Position numbers and translations under genes: made by a program. The notes beneath the pieces were generated by a model. It did no database searches. It was given only the letters and a program-made list of their open reading frames with translations, and was not told where the DNA came from. This document shows, in pieces, positions 4,980-7,327 of a DNA stretch of 7,327 nt. How positions within the stretch are numbered: position 1 is the stretch's first letter; every line of letters begins with the position of its first letter. Source of the stretch: JBGOUJ01 sp041477005 (lineage in GTDB: Bacteria > Acidobacteriota > Terriglobia > Bryobacterales > JACQDG01); assembly GCA_041477005.1 (NCBI GenBank), contig JBGOUJ010000397.1:1-7327 (forward strand), in the 5' to 3' direction.

Positions 4980-6917
4980 TCACTCGGTTAGCGTGAAGTT
5001 GACGTTGATCTCGGTGATGACCTCGACGGGATCTCCATTCAGCAGCGTCGGCTTGTAGACCCAATTCTTCACCGCTTCGAGCGCCGCCGGAAGCAGCAAT
5101 GGGTGGCCGCTTACCACGCTAATGTTTTGCACTGCGCCGTCCTTGCCGATTACGGCGTTCAAGATGACGCTGCCTTGAATGCGCGCTTGCTTGGCCAAGG
5201 GCGGATAGGCCGGCCGGACTTGCTGGACAAGATTCTGGGCCTGGACGGCGCCGCCCACACGAATACGCATCGGCCCGGTACTCACATCGGGCGCGACCTG
5301 TTGCGCCGCCGCCTTCGATTGGGCGATGGCGATCGGGGGAGTAACCGGGCCCTGGCCGCGCAGCGAGATGTTCAGGATCGCGCCCTCTCCGTTCGGGAGC
5401 TGCCTGAATCCCAGGAGGAGATGCTCATCGCTCTCCTGAACCACCTGGCGGATGCGATCGATGCTCTCTCGAGTGAGAGAATCGCCCACCTGGACCTGCA
5501 GCTTCTGCATCAGCGTGTCGCGGGCGGCCGGAGGAAGACCATTGACCTGAATCTCTTTCAGGACGCCCAGGTTCATGTTCGGCGCCTTGTCGGCCGGGGC
5601 GCTGCCGGAGACCAGGCCGACCTGGCGGCCGCTGGGAAGGACGAGTACCCGTCCCTGGAGGGCCGCGTTTGCGCCGGAGCTGGGGTCGGGAAGCTTGAAG
5701 TTGAGGGTTACTTGGATCTTGGCGGGCAGGGACATGGCGTCCTTGGAGTAGTGCCACTGCAGTACCGATTGGAGGGCCGTCCGGCGGAGCTCCTCGGGAC
5801 CGCTCAGGACGCGGGCGTCCGAGACGACACCCTTCTCATTCAGACTCACTTCGAGCACCACGTCGCCCTGGACACCCTTCTCACGGGCTTCGCGTGGATA
5901 CTCGATGGGGGTGCGGTGCAGCAGGTTGGCGTTGCCGCTGGTGACGGTGACGGGGCCTTCTTCCTGCGCCGGGGCGCGCAGTGGGAACGCCCATACGGCG
6001 AAGCAGCCCGCTACGACCAGCAAGACGAAGGTGAAGGACAGAGAGGAAATAAGTTGACGCTTTGACATCGAAATCTCCTTTACAATCGAGGCCACTCGTT
6101 GAGTCAGGTGGCGCTTGCGCAGGAACAGAGGGGCGGGGGCCAGGTCGAGCCCCGCCTTGCCACCGGCTACGTCCAGCAGCGCCCGTAGGTATTGGTCGCG
6201 GTTGCGGGTGAGGGCGACCACCTCGCGATCCACGACCTGTTCGCGAGCGAGCTGAATCTGGCCCAGCAGCCACCAGACGGCGGGGTGGAACCAGAGAGCG
6301 GCTCGGATGCACTCTTCGAAGACCGTGAAAAGCCAGTCCCGCCGGCGGACGTGGAGCAGCTCATGGCAGGCGATCCCTTCCTGAAGGCCGGGATCCATTT
6401 CGAGGAATAGGGAAGGGAAGAGAATGGCCGGGCGGAAGAAGCCGAAGGTGACCGGGCCGGAGACTTCGGTCGAGAGATAGACCGGCGCGCCAACGCCAAT
6501 GCGGAATTGCGCTCGCTCGACCGAGGGCGGTGGCGGGATCAACAGGGTCGCGTGCCGGCGGTAGCGGCCGAGCCGCCGGAAACCGAGGGCCAGCCAGGCG
6601 GCGCGAGCCAGGATGCCGGCGAACAACGCAGCCAGGGCAATCTCGGCGGGCGGGGGAAGGCGGAAGGCGGGCTGGTCGGCTCGAGTGGCGACGACGGCGG
6701 TTTCAATGGAGACCTTGGATGGGGCGGCGGCGGGCCGCTTCCAGGGTTGGATCGCCGGGAGCGCCAGGCAAGCGGCGAGGAGGATCTGCCAGTAGGCCAG
6801 CCGCGCTTTGGGGAGCCGCAAGCGACAGCAAAGGGGCAGCAGCGCGCCGGCGGCGGCGAGCAGGGCGATTTGCAGGCCGTAGGCGGCGAGGTTGGTCAGC
6901 CAGAAGGAGGCGTTCAT
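4980..6917 (-). CDS. M56 (BlaR1-like) membrane metallopeptidase with two TonB C-terminal domains and a POTRA-like segment
   Basis: 645 residues from ATG 6917-6915, preceded by AAGGA 7 bases upstream and overlapping the repressor stop as ATGA; a longer frame upstream is only the repressor gene read in another phase. Membrane segments near 6-30, 40-57, 91-112 and about 204-219 frame the M56 peptidase domain. The zinc motif HELLH is at 185-189, and Glu226 in REQVVDREV (225-233) fits the third ligand, so the protease looks intact. A further membrane segment at about 288-311 leads into an extracytoplasmic region of about 330 residues: TonB C-terminal domain 1 (about 333-409, TPIEYPREAREKGVQGDVVL onwards), a linker, a POTRA-like segment (about 450-520, LKEIQVNGL...LMQKLQVQVGDSLT), and TonB C-terminal domain 2 (about 562-643, VRPAYPPLAKQARIQGSVIL onwards). 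BlaR1/MecR1 carry a penicillin-binding sensor at this position; its replacement suggests a different envelope signal. By family logic, activation would lead to loss of the BlaI-like repressor. Whether both TonB domains bind the same partner is unknown. Confidence 0.9.
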   Translation of the reverse strand: MNASFWLTNLAAYGLQIALLAAAGALLPLCCRLRLPKARLAYWQILLAACLALPAIQPWKRPAAAPSKVSIETAVVATRADQPAFRLPPPAEIALAALFAGILARAAWLALGFRRLGRYRRHATLLIPPPPSVERAQFRIGVGAPVYLSTEVSGPVTFGFFRPAILFPSLFLEMDPGLQEGIACHELLHVRRRDWLFTVFEECIRAALWFHPAVWWLLGQIQLAREQVVDREVVALTRNRDQYLRALLDVAGGKAGLDLAPAPLFLRKRHLTQRVASIVKEISMSKRQLISSLSFTFVLLVVAGCFAVWAFPLRAPAQEEGPVTVTSGNANLLHRTPIEYPREAREKGVQGDVVLEVSLNEKGVVSDARVLSGPEELRRTALQSVLQWHYSKDAMSLPAKIQVTLNFKLPDPSSGANAALQGRVLVLPSGRQVGLVSGSAPADKAPNMNLGVLKEIQVNGLPPAARDTLMQKLQVQVGDSLTRESIDRIRQVVQESDEHLLLGFRQLPNGEGAILNISLRGQGPVTPPIAIAQSKAAAQQVAPDVSTGPMRIRVGGAVQAQNLVQQVRPAYPPLAKQARIQGSVILNAVIGKDGAVQNISVVSGHPLLLPAALEAVKNWVYKPTLLNGDPVEVITEINVNFTLTE

Positions 6918-7288
6918 GACTCTTTCCTTACGAGGCGCGCGATCTCCTGGAGGTCCTTTTCCGAGAGGCGGCGGTCTTCCACGAGGTGAACCAGCAGCGG
7001 CTCGGCTGAGCCGTTGAAGACGCGGTCCACGAACTCGCGGACCATGCCCCGGATCACCTGGTTCTTGGGCCGGGTTGGGCGATAGACGAAGGCGCGGTCC
7101 TGCTGCGATTTCTTGAGGTACTTCTTCTGCTCGAGAATTTTCATCATGGTCAAGACCGTGGTGTAGGCGATCTTGCGATGCTCGAGCAGCGCCTCGTAAA
7201 CGTCGCGCACGGTGGCCGGGCCCAACCGCCACACGATCTTCATGATTTCCAGTTCCTGCTCGGTGAGGGTGGAGCTCGGGGGTCGCAT
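6914..7288 (-). CDS. BlaI/MecI-family winged-helix transcriptional repressor
   Basis: 124 residues, the usual size for the family (BlaI and MecI are about 123-126). The start LTEQELEIMKIVWRLGPATV (8-27) matches the opening helix-turn of Penicillinase_R (BlaI/MecI) proteins. VRDVYEALLEHRKIAYTTVLT follows, with the recognition helix AYTTVLTMMKILEQKKYL (41-58) and the wing LKKSQQDRAFVYRPT (58-72). The C-terminal dimerisation region contains FVDRVFNGSAEPLLVHLVED (86-105), again typical. It should bind dyad operators as a dimer and repress its own operon; release would follow cleavage triggered by the M56 partner, whose start codon overlaps this stop by 4 bases. The frame stays open to TTG at the window edge, but ATG 7288-7286 is chosen because the protein then matches family length and the upstream bases form a promoter/operator. 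No Shine-Dalgarno sequence precedes this ATG, which fits a leaderless transcript. Confidence 0.92.
   Translation of the reverse strand: MRPPSSTLTEQELEIMKIVWRLGPATVRDVYEALLEHRKIAYTTVLTMMKILEQKKYLKKSQQDRAFVYRPTRPKNQVIRGMVREFVDRVFNGSAEPLLVHLVEDRRLSEKDLQEIARLVRKES
6922..6929 (-). promoter_or_regulatory. Ribosome binding site of the M56 gene
   Basis: On the minus strand AAGGAAAG (AAGGA at 6929-6925) lies 7 bases before ATG 6917-6915, within the last codons of the repressor gene. It chooses this ATG over the long open frame extending further upstream. Confidence 0.7.
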
Positions 7289-7291
7289 GGC

Positions 7292-7307
7292 TACTAATAA
7301 ATTAGTA
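7292..7307. promoter_or_regulatory. Candidate BlaI-type operator dyad
   Basis: TACTAATAAATTAGTA has perfect 7-bp arms (TACTAAT and ATTAGTA) around a 2-base centre. It begins 3 bases upstream of the repressor ATG. Known BlaI/MecI operators are AT-rich dyads with outer TAC...GTA, so size, position and edges fit autoregulation. Binding itself is inferred. Confidence 0.75.
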
Positions 7308-7327
7308 CGAAACAACCAGGATGTCAA
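7299..7327 (-). promoter_or_regulatory. Candidate sigma-70 promoter of the BlaI-M56 operon
   Basis: On the minus strand a perfect TTGACA (-35) occupies 7327-7322 at the window edge. A 17-base spacer leads to TAATTT (7304-7299), a weak -10 (3 of 6 to consensus). The -10 overlaps the dyad operator, so bound repressor would block polymerase. Transcription would begin near 7292, only a few bases from the ATG at 7288. The -35 is strong evidence; the exact -10 is uncertain. Confidence 0.55.

Noticed and set aside
4760..4996. An open frame giving SRKDAKHAKKNF ... FFAPSREIF
   Set aside because: It is the translation of palindromic element 2. Peptides of this kind recur wherever the repeat occurs and carry no independent protein evidence.
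5103..6065. A 320-codon + strand frame opposite the M56 gene
   Set aside because: Antisense shadow of a high-GC gene; the minus strand shows clear TonB and M56 motifs, while this frame shows none.
6918..7232. A 105-residue N-terminal extension of the M56 protein in the same frame
   Set aside because: It overlaps the BlaI gene in another phase and has Arg/Pro-rich low-complexity composition. The ATG at 6917 has its own ribosome binding site and gives a normal family N-terminus with a membrane helix.

Overview
The window looks like a chromosomal segment of a GC-rich acidobacterium, probably Solibacter-like; this placement is inferred from gene content only. The main pointers are a PadR-type regulator directly followed by an 'orphan' duplicated MacB/FtsX permease (the ADOP family, expanded in Acidobacteria), and a BlaI-type repressor overlapping an M56 metallopeptidase fused to TonB C-terminal domains. 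I see no rRNA, tRNA, CRISPR array or transposase.

Layout, left to right. 1-94 (+): the last 30 codons of a PadR-like regulator. 96-2717 (+): an ADOP permease one base downstream, which appears to lack about 11 residues of its first membrane helix. 2718-2958: an intergenic stretch holding an imperfect 141-bp inverted repeat with an internal hairpin and 8-bp tandem units. 2959-3830 (-): a decayed stretch with a DUF4013-like membrane-protein gene spread over three frames, preceded by a 52-codon N-terminal stub of a GMC oxidoreductase. 3831-3896: a short divergent intergenic region. 3897-4757 (+): an HDOD protein. 4758-4979: a gap largely filled by a second imperfect palindrome with two nested hairpins. 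4980-6917 (-): an M56/TonB/POTRA-like/TonB protein. 6914-7288 (-): its BlaI/MecI-type repressor partner. 7289-7327: a compact promoter with a TACTAAT-AA-ATTAGTA dyad beside the repressor start codon.

How the genes work together: PadR and ADOP form one tightly coupled + strand unit. BlaI and M56 form a second, - strand unit with an ATGA stop/start overlap. By analogy with BlaR1-BlaI, the membrane protease would sense an envelope signal and relieve repression by the BlaI-like protein, with autoregulation through the dyad. The sensor here is not a penicillin-binding domain but two TonB C-terminal domains and a POTRA-like segment. The HDOD gene stands alone between the decayed region and the BlaI unit and runs convergently with the latter.

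No clearly new defence or biosynthetic system is visible. The points most worth a second look are the two palindromic elements that both lie between convergent 3' ends, the three-frame pseudogene and GMC stub, the ADOP helix deletion, the operator and probably leaderless start of the BlaI gene, and the double-TonB sensor architecture.
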